NCBI GenBank assembly: GCA_963756185.1
Contig: CAVWMS010000001.1
Location: 868,001 to 932,000, forward strand
DNA from: DATAXI01 sp963756185
GTDB lineage: Bacteria; Verrucomicrobiota; Verrucomicrobiia; Chthoniobacterales; Chthoniobacteraceae
Length of the DNA: 64,000 nt
Direction: 5' to 3'
Position numbers and translations under genes: made by a program. Below the pieces are notes generated by a model that worked only from the letters and a program-made list of their open reading frames with translations, was not told where the DNA came from and did not search any database. Below, in pieces: positions 16,807-25,965 of this stretch (its first letter is position 1; each line of letters opens with the position of its first letter).

Positions 16807-17844
16807 TCAGGCCGCCGCGGGCTCGGCCGGCGCCATCGTCCCCTTGAATTTGGACGGCTCTTCCTCGATGCCGAAATGGTTCGCGTAAAGTTCCGCGATG
16901 CGCCCCATCTCGTCATCCGTCAATGCCGGGCAATCGGGCGCGGCTGCGAATTCGCGCAACTGCTCCTCGTTGTAAATGTTCGGCAGCGTCGAGGCGATGC
17001 GCGGGTCAGCCAGCAGCCAGAGCAGCGCCGCCTGGCCCAGCGTGCGATCCGCGCCTTCCAGGAAACGCAGTTGCGCCACCTTCTGCACGCCATTGAGCAG
17101 CCAGCTCCTGGGCCGGTGCGCCCGGTGGTCGTTCGGCGGGAACGTCGTCTCCGCCGTGTATTTTCCTTCGAGCATGCCGGAGGAATGCGTGACGCGGATC
17201 AGGAACATGGTCTCCTTGCCGGCCTCGTCCGCCGCCGCCTGTATCTCGCGGCCCGGGTACTGTTCCAGCATGTTATAAATGTGCTGGACGCTCGCGATGT
17301 TTCGCTCGCGGATGGCGTTGACGCCTTCATACAGCCAGCCGATGGCCGGCCCGAGCGCAATGCCGAAATGCCGCACCTTCCCCTGCTCCTTCAACGATTC
17401 GAGCGTACGCCAAACCGCGTCGTCATAAACCTGCTCCATCCGGATATTGTGGAGTTGCAGCAGGTCGATGCGGTCGGTCTTCAGCCGCTTCAGTGCCGCA
17501 TCGGCGGCGCGCACGAGCGCCTCGGGCGAAAAATCCTGCGGAATCTCCCGCTGCCCGCGTCCGCGCTGCTCGCCGTGCTGGACAAAATCGTAGCCGATCT
17601 TCGTCGCGATCACGATCTCGTCACGGCGCGTGGGGAATGCCTTCGCGATGTATTCCTCGCTCAGGCCGTTGCCATAGGTATCCGCGGCGTCGAACAGGGT
17701 CACGCCCAGGTCGAAGGCCTTGTGCATCAGCCCCAGCGCCTCGCCCTCGGTATAATTGCCCCACCAGCCTGTGGACAGGGTCCAAAGCCCAAAGCCCACC
17801 TCGCTGACGGTCAGATCGGTATTGCGGTACGTCCGGAATTTCAT
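16807..17844 (-). CDS. Aldo/keto reductase
   Basis: 345 aa, NADPH-dependent oxidoreductase of the AKR superfamily. The catalytic tetrad is in view: Asp and Tyr in LFDAADTYGNG, Lys in IVIATKIGYDF, His in DLLQLHNIRM. The start MKFRTYRNTDLTVSEVGFGLW is the common YajO/Tas-like opening. An insertion GEQRGRGQREIPQDFSPE follows the Lys motif. The C-terminal QAALLWLLADPRIASTLPNI is the cofactor-loop region. The substrate cannot be predicted. It is followed on the same strand by the LysM lipoprotein gene. Confidence 0.9.
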   Translation of the reverse strand: MKFRTYRNTDLTVSEVGFGLWTLSTGWWGNYTEGEALGLMHKAFDLGVTLFDAADTYGNGLSEEYIAKAFPTRRDEIVIATKIGYDFVQHGEQRGRGQREIPQDFSPEALVRAADAALKRLKTDRIDLLQLHNIRMEQVYDDAVWRTLESLKEQGKVRHFGIALGPAIGWLYEGVNAIRERNIASVQHIYNMLEQYPGREIQAAADEAGKETMFLIRVTHSSGMLEGKYTAETTFPPNDHRAHRPRSWLLNGVQKVAQLRFLEGADRTLGQAALLWLLADPRIASTLPNIYNEEQLREFAAAPDCPALTDDEMGRIAELYANHFGIEEEPSKFKGTMAPAEPAAA

Positions 17845-17946
17845 GCGAGCACCATCCTACCCGCTCGCCGTCGTCACGCAAGCCCGCCTCCAATTTCCCC
17901 GCTCCCGCCTCGTGGGCCCGGCCCTTTCCGGGTCCATGAGAGCGAC

Positions 17947-18594
17947 TCATTCCTCCGCCTGCAAGGCGTTCATCAGGTTATTATTGATGGCGCCCGTCAC
18001 CGGCAGGCCGTTGTCCCGCTGATAAGCCCTGATCGCCGCCCGCGTCATCGGCCCCACGATGCCGTCAACCGGGCCGGTGTAGTAACCCTGCTGCGCAAGG
18101 TCCTGCTGCACGGTCGTGGCAGCGGAATTGCCGCTGTAGGAGCCAGGCGAATACGCGTAGTCGGGCCCGTAATCATCGTACCAATAGGGATAGCCCCAAC
18201 CATAGTAGGTGTCATACCACGGATAACCCCATCCCCCGCCTCCGTAACCACCGCGGTACCTGCCATAACCATAGCCGCCATAACCACCCCGCCCGCCGGA
18301 GCGATAGGAACTCCCGCCAAAAGCGACGCTCGTCCGCGATCCCCGCACCGATGTGCCCCGCGTGCTCGCGAACGAGCGTCCGCTGCCCACCCCGCGGAAT
18401 TCAACCGCGCGGCTGCTGCCCCTCGATGCGAATGACCGGCCACCGCCGCTGAACGACCGCGCCACCATATGTCCTCCGCCGCCGCCGCGACCGGCGAACG
18501 AATGCCCGCCTCCGCCGCTTCCGCGCGCGAATGCCGGCGCGCCGCAGAACATCATCGCCGCCGCGGCCAGTGCCGCAATCAATCTTGTCTTCAT
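17947..18594 (-). CDS. Secreted Gly/Tyr-rich protein with peptidoglycan-binding domain
   Basis: 215 aa. Signal peptide MKTRLIAALAAAAMMFCGAPAFA, then about 130 residues rich in Gly, Ser, Arg and Tyr (GGYGGYGYGRYRGGYGGG), then a PG_binding_1 domain: VQQDLAQQGYYTGPVDGIVG, TRAAIRAYQRDNGLPVTGAI. The last part binds cell-wall peptidoglycan in many hydrolases and anchoring proteins; no hydrolase domain is present here, so an anchored structural role is the simplest reading. Confidence 0.85.
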   Translation of the reverse strand: MKTRLIAALAAAAMMFCGAPAFARGSGGGGHSFAGRGGGGGHMVARSFSGGGRSFASRGSSRAVEFRGVGSGRSFASTRGTSVRGSRTSVAFGGSSYRSGGRGGYGGYGYGRYRGGYGGGGWGYPWYDTYYGWGYPYWYDDYGPDYAYSPGSYSGNSAATTVQQDLAQQGYYTGPVDGIVGPMTRAAIRAYQRDNGLPVTGAINNNLMNALQAEE

Positions 18595-18701
18595 ATTTCT
18601 GAAATCTCCTTCTCTTAATTACTTCGACAGGAAATGCCCAAAAGGATTCAACCAACCTTCTGCGTAATTATCCTTACTTTGCCCATAAGACCTTGGCCCC
18701 C

Positions 18702-18944
18702 TTACTGGTAAATCTGGCGCGCGTCATAGATGCTGCGGTCCGCCGCGTTCCCGTTCGTATCCAGCGACGAGAGCCCGCCCGATGTCGCCCCGCCGCGCCC
18801 CACGTCCCGCCCCTTCAATTGGCCGGACTGATGCAGCGCCGCCGTCCCGCCGGAATTCCCGGTCGCGCACCCTCCCAGCCCGCCGGCCAGCAAACCAACC
18901 GCCGCAACTTTCACCGCAATGCCTTTGAGCGTACGAATCTTCAT
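18702..18944 (-). CDS. Very small lipoprotein
   Basis: 80 aa. Signal sequence with lipobox GLLAGGLGGC near residue 26, then a short hydrophilic, Gly/Ser-rich tail ending YDARQIYQ. No domain. Its placement after the peptidoglycan-binding protein suggests an envelope role. The 107-bp gap downstream shows no clear terminator. Confidence 0.6.
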   Translation of the reverse strand: MKIRTLKGIAVKVAAVGLLAGGLGGCATGNSGGTAALHQSGQLKGRDVGRGGATSGGLSSLDTNGNAADRSIYDARQIYQ

Positions 18945-19120
18945 AACTTAAATATCATTTACATTCCATTTCGCGCCCGCCCCTCGCCCCGCGCGTGATT
19001 TTAACCCGAACTCCGATGTTGGAGGGGATGAGATGGTGCAAGATGCTGAGTCGCGATGACATGAGGAGGACCGAGGAGGAGGAAGGGAACCGTGGTGGTC
19101 GGCGGGCGGGCGAACCGAAG

Positions 19121-19137
19121 CGTATCTGAAAGATACG
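19121..19137. repeat. Short hairpin
   Basis: CGTATCT-GAA-AGATACG, a perfect 7-bp stem, in the 283-bp gap between the small lipoprotein gene and the tRNA. The rest of this gap is purine-rich on the + strand and holds nothing else I can name. Confidence 0.4.
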
Positions 19138-19227
19138 GTGAGGTCCGACGAATGGCACTCGCGGCCAGCAGATTGCGCCAGATCGCCCCGATCAACTTCG
19201 GAATTCGGGTTTAATCTCGGCTTATTC

Positions 19228-19301
<74 letters not shown>

Positions 19302-19319
19302 ATCTCATGGAAAAGACCC

Positions 19320-19400
19320 GGTTCCAAAATTCGCCGCGAACTGCTCCATCGGGAAGCTACTATGCCCGAGCCCCGGGGAGAGGCAAAGAATTTTGGAACC
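19320..19400. repeat. 13-bp inverted repeat around a 55-bp spacer
   Basis: GGTTCCAAAATTC (19320-19332) is exactly complementary to GAATTTTGGAACC (19388-19400). It sits 20 bp beyond the 5' end of the tRNA and about 100 bp before the P-type ATPase stub, so at the left edge of the energy module. The arms look like ends of a tiny non-coding mobile element, or a long hairpin in the tRNA leader. Confidence 0.6.
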
Positions 19401-19503
19401 AAAGACCGTGGGCGCTGCGATGAGGGTTCAGTTGCATTTGACGGAATGAATTTTAAATCCTTTGACTCGATCAGGCCAAAACCTGAGAATCCATCTGACC
19501 ACG

Positions 19504-19620
19504 ATGCTTCGACAAAATCAGGTCGAGGGATTGAGCAGTGAGGAAGCGAGAAAACGCCTCGAGAAATGCGGACCGAACGCGCTCGAGACGAAGCCCCCCG
19601 ACGCGAATTTGAGGCCATGA
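19504..19620 (+). pseudogene. N-terminal stub of a cation-transporting P-type ATPase
   Basis: A 38-codon frame translating to MLRQNQVEGLSSEEARKRL followed by EKCGPNALETKPP and a stop. The segment GLSSEEARKRLEKCGPNALE matches the start of the Cation_ATPase_N domain (usual form GLSxxEAxxRLxxYGPNxL) of H+, Ca2+ and Mg2+ P-type pumps. Everything after it (transmembrane helices, DKTGT loop) is missing. The stop overlaps the ppk2 start as ATGA, so the stub could now serve as a leader for ppk2 translation. It is most simply the scar of a deletion that fused a pump gene's 5' end to ppk2. Confidence 0.7.
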
Positions 19621-20495
19621 AAATCGATGTCCGAAAATTCCGGGTGCCGGAAGGCGGCGATCTTCGGCTTAAGGACTGGCCCACGCGCGTAAAGCCGTTT
19701 TACGAATCCGGGAAGGGCTACGAGGAAATCCTCTCCACGCACCTGAAAAAATTGTGCGCGCGGCAAAGCTTGCTCTACGCCGACAACCGCTACGCATTGC
19801 TGCTGATATTCCAGGCGATGGATGCCGCGGGCAAGGATGGCGCCATCAAGCATGTGATGTCCGGCGTCAATCCGCAGGGCTGCCAGGTGTTCAGCTTCAA
19901 GCATCCGAGCGCGGAGGAATTGGAGCACGATTTTCTCTGGCGGACGACCCGCTGCCTGCCGGAGCGCGGCCACATCGGCATCTTCAACCGCTCCTATTAC
20001 GAGGAGGTCCTGGTGGTGCGCGTGCATCCGGAGATTCTGCGCGCCGAGGGACTGCCGGCCGAGGACTTGGACGCGCCCCACTTCTGGCATCATCGCTTTC
20101 ACTCGATCCTCGAACTTGAAAAACACCTGCACCGCAACGGCACCAGGATCCTGAAATTCTTTCTCCATCTCTCCAGGGAGGAACAACGACGCCGATTCCT
20201 CGCGCGACTCGAAGACCCGGATAAGAACTGGAAATTCAGCCTCGCCGATATCCGGGAGCGCGGGTGGTGGAAGGATTATGAGAAGGCCTACGAATCCTGC
20301 CTCGCCGCAACCAGCACGGAGACCGCTCCGTGGTACGCGGTGCCCGCCGACGACAAGGAAAACGCGCGGCTGATCGTATCGCAGGCGATCCTCGACGCCT
20401 TGGACGAGATGAACCTGAGCTATCCAAAACCGGACAAGGGGCACCGGAAGGAATTGCAGTCCATCCGCAAGGCTCTCGAAGAGGAAAAGGCCTGA
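19617..20495 (+). CDS. ppk2: Polyphosphate kinase 2 family nucleotide phosphotransferase
   Basis: 292 aa. PPK2 enzymes move phosphate between polyphosphate and nucleoside mono- or diphosphates. The Walker A is in IFQAMDAAGKDGAIKHVMSG, followed by NPQGCQVFSFKHPS, the lid-type FNRSYYEEVLVVRVHPE, and FFLHLSREEQRRRFLARLED. Length and the RVPEGGDLRLKDW opening fit the short one-domain TIGR03709-like class. I start at 19617 (MKIDVRKFRVPEG); an ATG at 19566 in the same frame would add 17 residues lying within the ATPase stub. First intact gene of the + strand energy module; pgm follows 26 bp later. Donor/acceptor direction (ADP or AMP) cannot be read from sequence. Confidence 0.92.
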   Translation: MKIDVRKFRVPEGGDLRLKDWPTRVKPFYESGKGYEEILSTHLKKLCARQSLLYADNRYALLLIFQAMDAAGKDGAIKHVMSGVNPQGCQVFSFKHPSAEELEHDFLWRTTRCLPERGHIGIFNRSYYEEVLVVRVHPEILRAEGLPAEDLDAPHFWHHRFHSILELEKHLHRNGTRILKFFLHLSREEQRRRFLARLEDPDKNWKFSLADIRERGWWKDYEKAYESCLAATSTETAPWYAVPADDKENARLIVSQAILDALDEMNLSYPKPDKGHRKELQSIRKALEEEKA

Positions 20496-20521
20496 CCCGC
20501 GGGCGGGAACGGACGACTGAT

Positions 20522-22171
20522 ATGAACATAAGTCCCCTTGCAGGAAAACCGGCAGACCAAAGCGCGCTGGTCAACGTACCGAAGCTCATCACGGCCTACT
20601 ATGCTGAGGCGCCCGATCCATCCATCCCGGCCGAGCGGGTTGCGTTCGGAACTTCGGGCCATCGCGGGTCTTCGTTTGCGCGCTCTTTCAATGAGCGGCA
20701 CATCCTGGCCATCAGCCAGGCCATTTGCATTTATCGCAAGCAGCACGGAATTGATGGCCCTCTCTATCTAGGCATGGATACCCATGCTCTTTCCGTGCCG
20801 GCGCTCACCACCGCCGTGGAAGTGCTGGCGGCAAACGGGGTGGACGTGATGCTTGCCGAAGGCGACGAATATACCCCCACCCCGGCTATCTCGCACGCGA
20901 TTCTCACTTACAACCATGGCCGAAAAGACGCGCTGGCGGACGGCATTGTCATTACTCCATCGCATAACCCGCCCCACGACGGCGGTTTCAAGTATAATCC
21001 CCCGAACGGCGGACCCGCCGAAACGGCGATTACCGGATGGATTCAGGCAAAGGCAAATGACTTACTCGAGGCATCGCTGGATGGTGTCTCCCGCATGCCT
21101 TATGAGAAGGCGCTCCATGCCGCAACGACCCACCGGCACGACTATCTTACCGCCTATGTTGGCGACCTTGGCAATTCTATCGACATGGAGGTCATTCGCG
21201 GCTCGAAAGTCAGGCTTGGCGTCGACCCGCTCGGCGGCGCGGGAGTCCATTATTGGAGCAGGATTGCCGAGACTCATCGCCTGGACCTCACCGTCGTCAG
21301 CGAAATCGTTGACCCTACATTCAGCTTTATGACGGTGGATTGGGACGGGCAGATTCGGATGGACCCGTCGTCGCCCTATGCCATGCGGCGCTTGATTGGC
21401 CTGAAGGATCGATTTGACGTGGCATTCGCGTGCGACACGGATCATGACCGGCATGGCATCGTCACGCGTAGCGGCGGATTGCTTCCGCCCAATCATTATC
21501 TATCCGCGTCCATTTACTATCTCTTCCGGAATCGGCCGGGCTGGGGACCGGAAACGGCAGTGGGAAAAACACTCGTGAGCAGCCAGATGATAGACCGCGT
21601 CACGGCGAAGCTTGGCCGAAAACTTTGCGAGGTGCCGGTTGGATTCAAATGGTTTGTTGACGGATTGTTAACCGGCTCGCTCGGTTTTGTCGGAGAAGAA
21701 AGCGCGGGCGCCGCTTTCCTGCGCCGGGATGGCACTGTATGGACAACGGACAAAGACGGCATTTTGCTGGCGTTGCTCGCGGGGGAAATCACCGCGCGGA
21801 TGGGCCATGACCCGGCTGAGCTTTATTCCGAATTGACCCATGAGCTTGGTGCGCCCGTCTATGATCGAATCGATGCGCCCGCTACGCCGGAGCAAAAGGT
21901 TATTCTGGCGCGACTTTCTCCACAGCAGGTTCGGCAAACGGACCTGGCCGGCGAAAAAATCGACTCCATCCTCACACGCGCGCCCGGGAATGACGCGCCG
22001 ATCGGCGGCGTGAAGGTAATCGCAAAGAATGGATGGTTCGCGGCGCGCCCATCGGGGACGGAGAATATCTATAAGATATATGCCGAGAGCTTCCTCGGAA
22101 CGGACCATCTGCGACGCATCCTGGACGAAGCGCAAACCATTGTCAGCGACGCACTGAAGGAGAGTTCATGA
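20522..22171 (+). CDS. pgm: Phosphoglucomutase (alpha-D-glucose-1,6-bisphosphate dependent)
   Basis: 549 aa, interconverts glucose-1-P and glucose-6-P. Motifs in order: ERVAFGTSGHRGSSFARSFN, the phosphoserine loop DGIVITPSHNPPHDGGFKYN, the metal loop FACDTDHDRHGIV, the sugar-binding loop GFVGEESAGAAFLRRDG, and the phosphate-binding GWFAARPSGTENIYKIYAES. Full length and unbroken, unlike its downstream neighbours. The stop overlaps the glgP start as ATGA. In this cluster it would convert the glucose-1-P released by GlgP. Confidence 0.96.
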   Translation: MNISPLAGKPADQSALVNVPKLITAYYAEAPDPSIPAERVAFGTSGHRGSSFARSFNERHILAISQAICIYRKQHGIDGPLYLGMDTHALSVPALTTAVEVLAANGVDVMLAEGDEYTPTPAISHAILTYNHGRKDALADGIVITPSHNPPHDGGFKYNPPNGGPAETAITGWIQAKANDLLEASLDGVSRMPYEKALHAATTHRHDYLTAYVGDLGNSIDMEVIRGSKVRLGVDPLGGAGVHYWSRIAETHRLDLTVVSEIVDPTFSFMTVDWDGQIRMDPSSPYAMRRLIGLKDRFDVAFACDTDHDRHGIVTRSGGLLPPNHYLSASIYYLFRNRPGWGPETAVGKTLVSSQMIDRVTAKLGRKLCEVPVGFKWFVDGLLTGSLGFVGEESAGAAFLRRDGTVWTTDKDGILLALLAGEITARMGHDPAELYSELTHELGAPVYDRIDAPATPEQKVILARLSPQQVRQTDLAGEKIDSILTRAPGNDAPIGGVKVIAKNGWFAARPSGTENIYKIYAESFLGTDHLRRILDEAQTIVSDALKESS

Positions 22172-24720
22172 GCAAAGAAACACGTGTCAGCCACCCCATT
22201 TACAATCTATTGCCCGCGGATTTGGAAGGCTTCGATTCCCTTGCGGAACTGGCCCTGGATTTGCGCTGGTCATGGAATCATGCCACGGACAAGGTCTGGC
22301 GGCAGCTCGATCCCGATCTGTGGGAGTCCACTCATAACCCGTGGGTCGTGCTTCAAACGGTCGCGCGCAACCGGATCGAGAACGTGCTTTCCGATCCGGC
22401 TTTCCGGGAGACCATTGACCGGCTGGTGCAGACGAAGCGGCAGTCGATGGAAACACCGGCATGGTTCCAACAGAATCATCCGCAAAGTCCGCTCAACTGC
22501 GTGGCCTATTTCAGCATGGAGTTCATGCTGAGCGAAGCCTTGCCCATTTACTCGGGTGGACTCGGCAATGTGGCCGGCGATCAACTCAAGGCCGCCAGCG
22601 ATCTGGGCGTGCCGGTCGTTGGCGTCGGACTGCTTTACCAGCAAGGCTACTTTCGCCAGATGATCGATGGCAATGGCTGGCAGCAGGCTCTCTTTCCGTA
22701 TAACGATCCCGGCCAGTTGCCTGTCACGCCCCTCCGCGAGGAAAACGGCGAGTGGTTGCGGCTCGAGGTCGCCCTGCCCGGTTACTCGGTCTGGTTGCGC
22801 GCGTGGCAGGTTCAGGTTGGCAGGGTGAAACTCTATCTGCTGGATAGCAACGACGCCGCGAACTTTCCCGCTCATCGGGGAATTACCAGCGAGCTTTACG
22901 GAGGCGGCCCGGAGTTGCGCCTCAAGCAGGAGCTTCTTCTCGGCATCGGCGGCTGGCGGTTGCTCGACGCGCTCGGCATCCGGCCCGAAGTCTGTCATTT
23001 GAACGAGGGGCATGCGGCCTTCGCCGTGCTGGAGCGCGCCCGGGATTTCATGCAGGAGACAGGCCAGCCGTTCGAGGTCGCGCTGGCCGCCACGCGAGCC
23101 GGCAACCTTTTCACCACTCACACTGCCGTGGCTGCCGGCTTTGATCGCTTCGCTCCGGCTCTGATCGAGCAATACCTCGGCGCGATATGCGGAGCAGAAA
23201 CTCGGCATCACCCTTCACGACTTACTGGCCTTGGGCCGCCAGAATCCTGACGACTCGTCGGAAAACTTTAACATGGCCTATCTGGCCATCCGCGGCAGCG
23301 GTGCGGTAAATGGCGTCAGCCGGCTGCACGGGCAGGTCAGCCGGCAGCCTCTTTGAGCCGCTCTTTCCGCGCTGGCCGGAGGATGACGTTCCGGTCGGGT
23401 ACGTGACCAATGGGGTTCACGTGCCGACTTGGGACTCGGCGGCAGCCGACGATCTCTGGACGGAAGCTTGCGGCAAGGACCGCTGGCTCGGGCCGACGGA
23501 AGACTTGGAGCAAGACATTCGTCGCGTCTCCGATGCAAGCCTCTGGCAATTTCGCACCGCCTGCCAGCAGGTCTCTGGTTGAATACGCGCGCGAGCGATT
23601 GTCCGTGCAACTGGCGATCCGCGGCGCGTCGCCGGAAGCGGTTGAAGCGGCGAAGCATCTTTTTGATCCCAACGTTCTGACGCTGGGCTTTGCCCGGCGT
23701 TTCGCCACTTACAAGAGGCCGGACCTGCTCCTGCACGACCCGGAGCGGTTGCTTCGGCTGCTGACCAATCCGCAGCGCCCGGTGCAACTCATCATCGCCG
23801 GCAAGGCCCATCCAGCCGACCAGCGCGGGGCAGGCGATGATTCAGCAGTGGATGCGTTTCATCTCGACAGCCTGAAGCCCGCCCCCATGTGATCTTTCTA
23901 AGCGATTACGACATGGTGTTGACCGAGCACCTGGTGCAGGGCGTGGATGTCTGGCTGAACACGCCGCGCCGGCCATGGGAAGCCAGTGGCACAAGCGGCA
24001 TGAAGGTGCTCGTCAACGGAGGCATCAATTTCTCGGAATTGGACGGCTGGTGGGTCGAAGCCTACACCCCGGAGGTGGGATGGGCCCTGGGAGACGGCGG
24101 CGAGCATGGCGACGATCCGGCATGGGACGCCGCCGAAGCCGACGGCGCTCTACGAGCTGCTGGAACGCGAGGTGGTTCCCGAATTTTATGACCGCGATGA
24201 GCAGGGTATCCCCAAGGCATGGGTGGCGCGGATGCGAGAGAGCATGGCGCGGCTGACGCCCCGCTTTTCCGCCAATCGCACCGTGCGCGAATATACCGAG
24301 CAACATTATCTTCCTGCCTCCGCTACATATCATTCGCGCATCGGTGGCAAGGGCGCCATCGGAAGGCGGATCGTCGAGTGGCGCCACAGCCTGGAAGAGA
24401 AATGGGCTTCCGTGCACTTCGGCGAGGTGAAGGTTGAGACTCATGACGACAAGCACTTATTCGAGGCTCAGGTATGGCTCGACGACCTCGATCCAGGCGC
24501 TGTGCGGGTAGAGCTGTTCGCCGATGCCCCCATGGGCGGCGCTCCCGTCCGGGAAGAGATGCAATGCACTCGCCAATTGGTCGGAGCGGTGGGCGGTTAC
24601 ATTTACTCCGCATCAATCTCTTCGGCGCGCCCGCCCTCAGACTATACGGCGCGGGTAATTCCGCATTGCGACGGCGTAGCGGTGCCTCTCGAAGCCTCTC
24701 GAATTCTATGGCAGCAATGA
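22168..24720 (+). pseudogene. glgP: Alpha-glucan (glycogen) phosphorylase, about six frameshifts
   Basis: Phosphorolysis of glycogen to glucose-1-P. Read across frames it gives a normal ~850-aa TIGR02094-type enzyme: a DUF3417 start (LAELALDLRWSWNHATDKVW), FSMEFMLSEALPIYSGGLG and HLNEGHAAF in the intact first 355 codons, then VGYVTNGVHVPTWDS, LGFARRFATYKRPDLLL, LIIAGKAHPAD, IFLSDYDMVLTEHLVQG, and WEASGTSGMKVLVNGGINFS with the PLP-domain signature. Breaks lie near 23187, 23338, 23565, 23828, 23870 and 24145; most are resolved by deleting one base (for example GGGG to GGG near 23828). Coupled to pgm by ATGA. Conserved motifs in every piece argue for read error. Confidence 0.88.
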
Positions 24721-24739
24721 CTCGAACGTTGACTAAGCC

Positions 24740-25943
24740 ATGAAACCAGGCAAACCACGCGTTTTGACCATCAATGGCGGCTCGTCGAGCATCAAGTTCG
24801 CATTGTTTGAGGCCGGTGACTCTCTCGCGCGAATTTTGGAAGGTGGCTTGGACCGGATCGGACTGCCCGATTCCGCATTGCGGGTTAAAGGCCTGGACGG
24901 CGCCGACAGCTTCTCGCGGCCTGTAGTCGCGCCGGATCACACCGCGGCGGTCGGCATCCTGATGGATTGGATCGAGCAACGGATCGGCCGCGGCGGCCTG
25001 ACCGCGGTGGGACATCGCGTCGTGCATGGCGGTCCGAAGTACAGCGCGCCGCGAGCGGATCACCGCGGAGATGGTGGAGGAACTGCATCGCCTCGCTCCT
25101 TTCGATCCGGAGCATCTCCCGGAGGAAATCCAGTTGACCGAGGCGTTTCATCGCCGATTTCCCGACCTTCCCCAGGTGGCCTGTTTCGACACCGCCTTTC
25201 ATCATGACCTGCCGCGCGTGGCGCGGCTGTTGCCGATTCCGCGCCGCTACGAGGCGAAGGGGGTGCGCCGGTACGGATTTCATGGCTTGTCTTATGCATT
25301 TCTTATGGGAGAACTGGCCCGTCTGGCGGGAACCGAAGCGGCCCAAGGCCGCGTCATCCTCGCCCACCTGGGCAATGGCGCGAGCCTCGCCGCGGTGCGC
25401 GACGGCAAAACCATGGACACCAGCATGAGCTTCACGCCAGCGGCCGGCCTGCCGATGAGCACCCGCTCCGGCGATCTCGATCCCGGGCTCGCTCTGGTAT
25501 CTGGCGCGCACCGAGGAACTGATGCGCCAAGCAATTCAACGAGATGGTCAATCACAATCCGGCCTGCTCGGTGTTTCGGAGACCAGTTCCGACATGCGCG
25601 ATTTGCTTAAGCACGAAGAGGAGGACGTGCGGGCGGCCGAGGCGGTGGCGTTGTTTTGTTATCAGGCCAAGAAATGGATCGGCGCCTTCGCCGCGGCGCT
25701 CGGCGGATCTGGACACGCTCGTCTTCGCCGGCGGCATCGGCGAAAACGCGCCCGCCGATCCGTGCGCGAATCTGCGACGGGCTTGGATTTCTCGGGATCG
25801 AACTCGACGCGCGCGGAATGCGGAGAATGCCGGCCGTGATTTCAGCCGGAACCGGCCGCGTCACCGTGCGGGTCATTCGCACGGACGAGGAACTGATGAT
25901 CGCCGAGGTCAGTCTGCCGCATTGCTCGAACCTCGACTCATGA
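24740..25943 (+). pseudogene. ackA: Acetate kinase, about six frameshifts
   Basis: Converts acetyl phosphate and ADP to acetate and ATP. The ~400-codon span matches the family length. Visible motifs: VLTINGGSSSIKFALFEAG, GHRVVHGGPKY, ACFDTAFHHDLP, RYGFHGLSYAFLMGEL, VILAHLGNGASLAAV, DTSMSFTPAAGLPMSTRSGD, SGLLGVSETSSDMRDLL, VFAGGIGENAP. Frame changes fall near 25052, 25488, 25520, 25555, 25700 and 25755. The residues between breaks are those expected at active-site positions. Directly follows glgP (20 bp) and precedes the phosphoketolase (23 bp), the standard pairing because phosphoketolase makes acetyl phosphate. Confidence 0.88.
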
Positions 25944-25965
25944 ATCAAAAGGAGAATCGAATCAT

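Noticed and set aside
16294..18435. 713-codon + strand frame across three - strand genes
   Set aside because: It spans several real genes (LysM, aldo-keto reductase, peptidoglycan-binding) on the other strand and has no motif.
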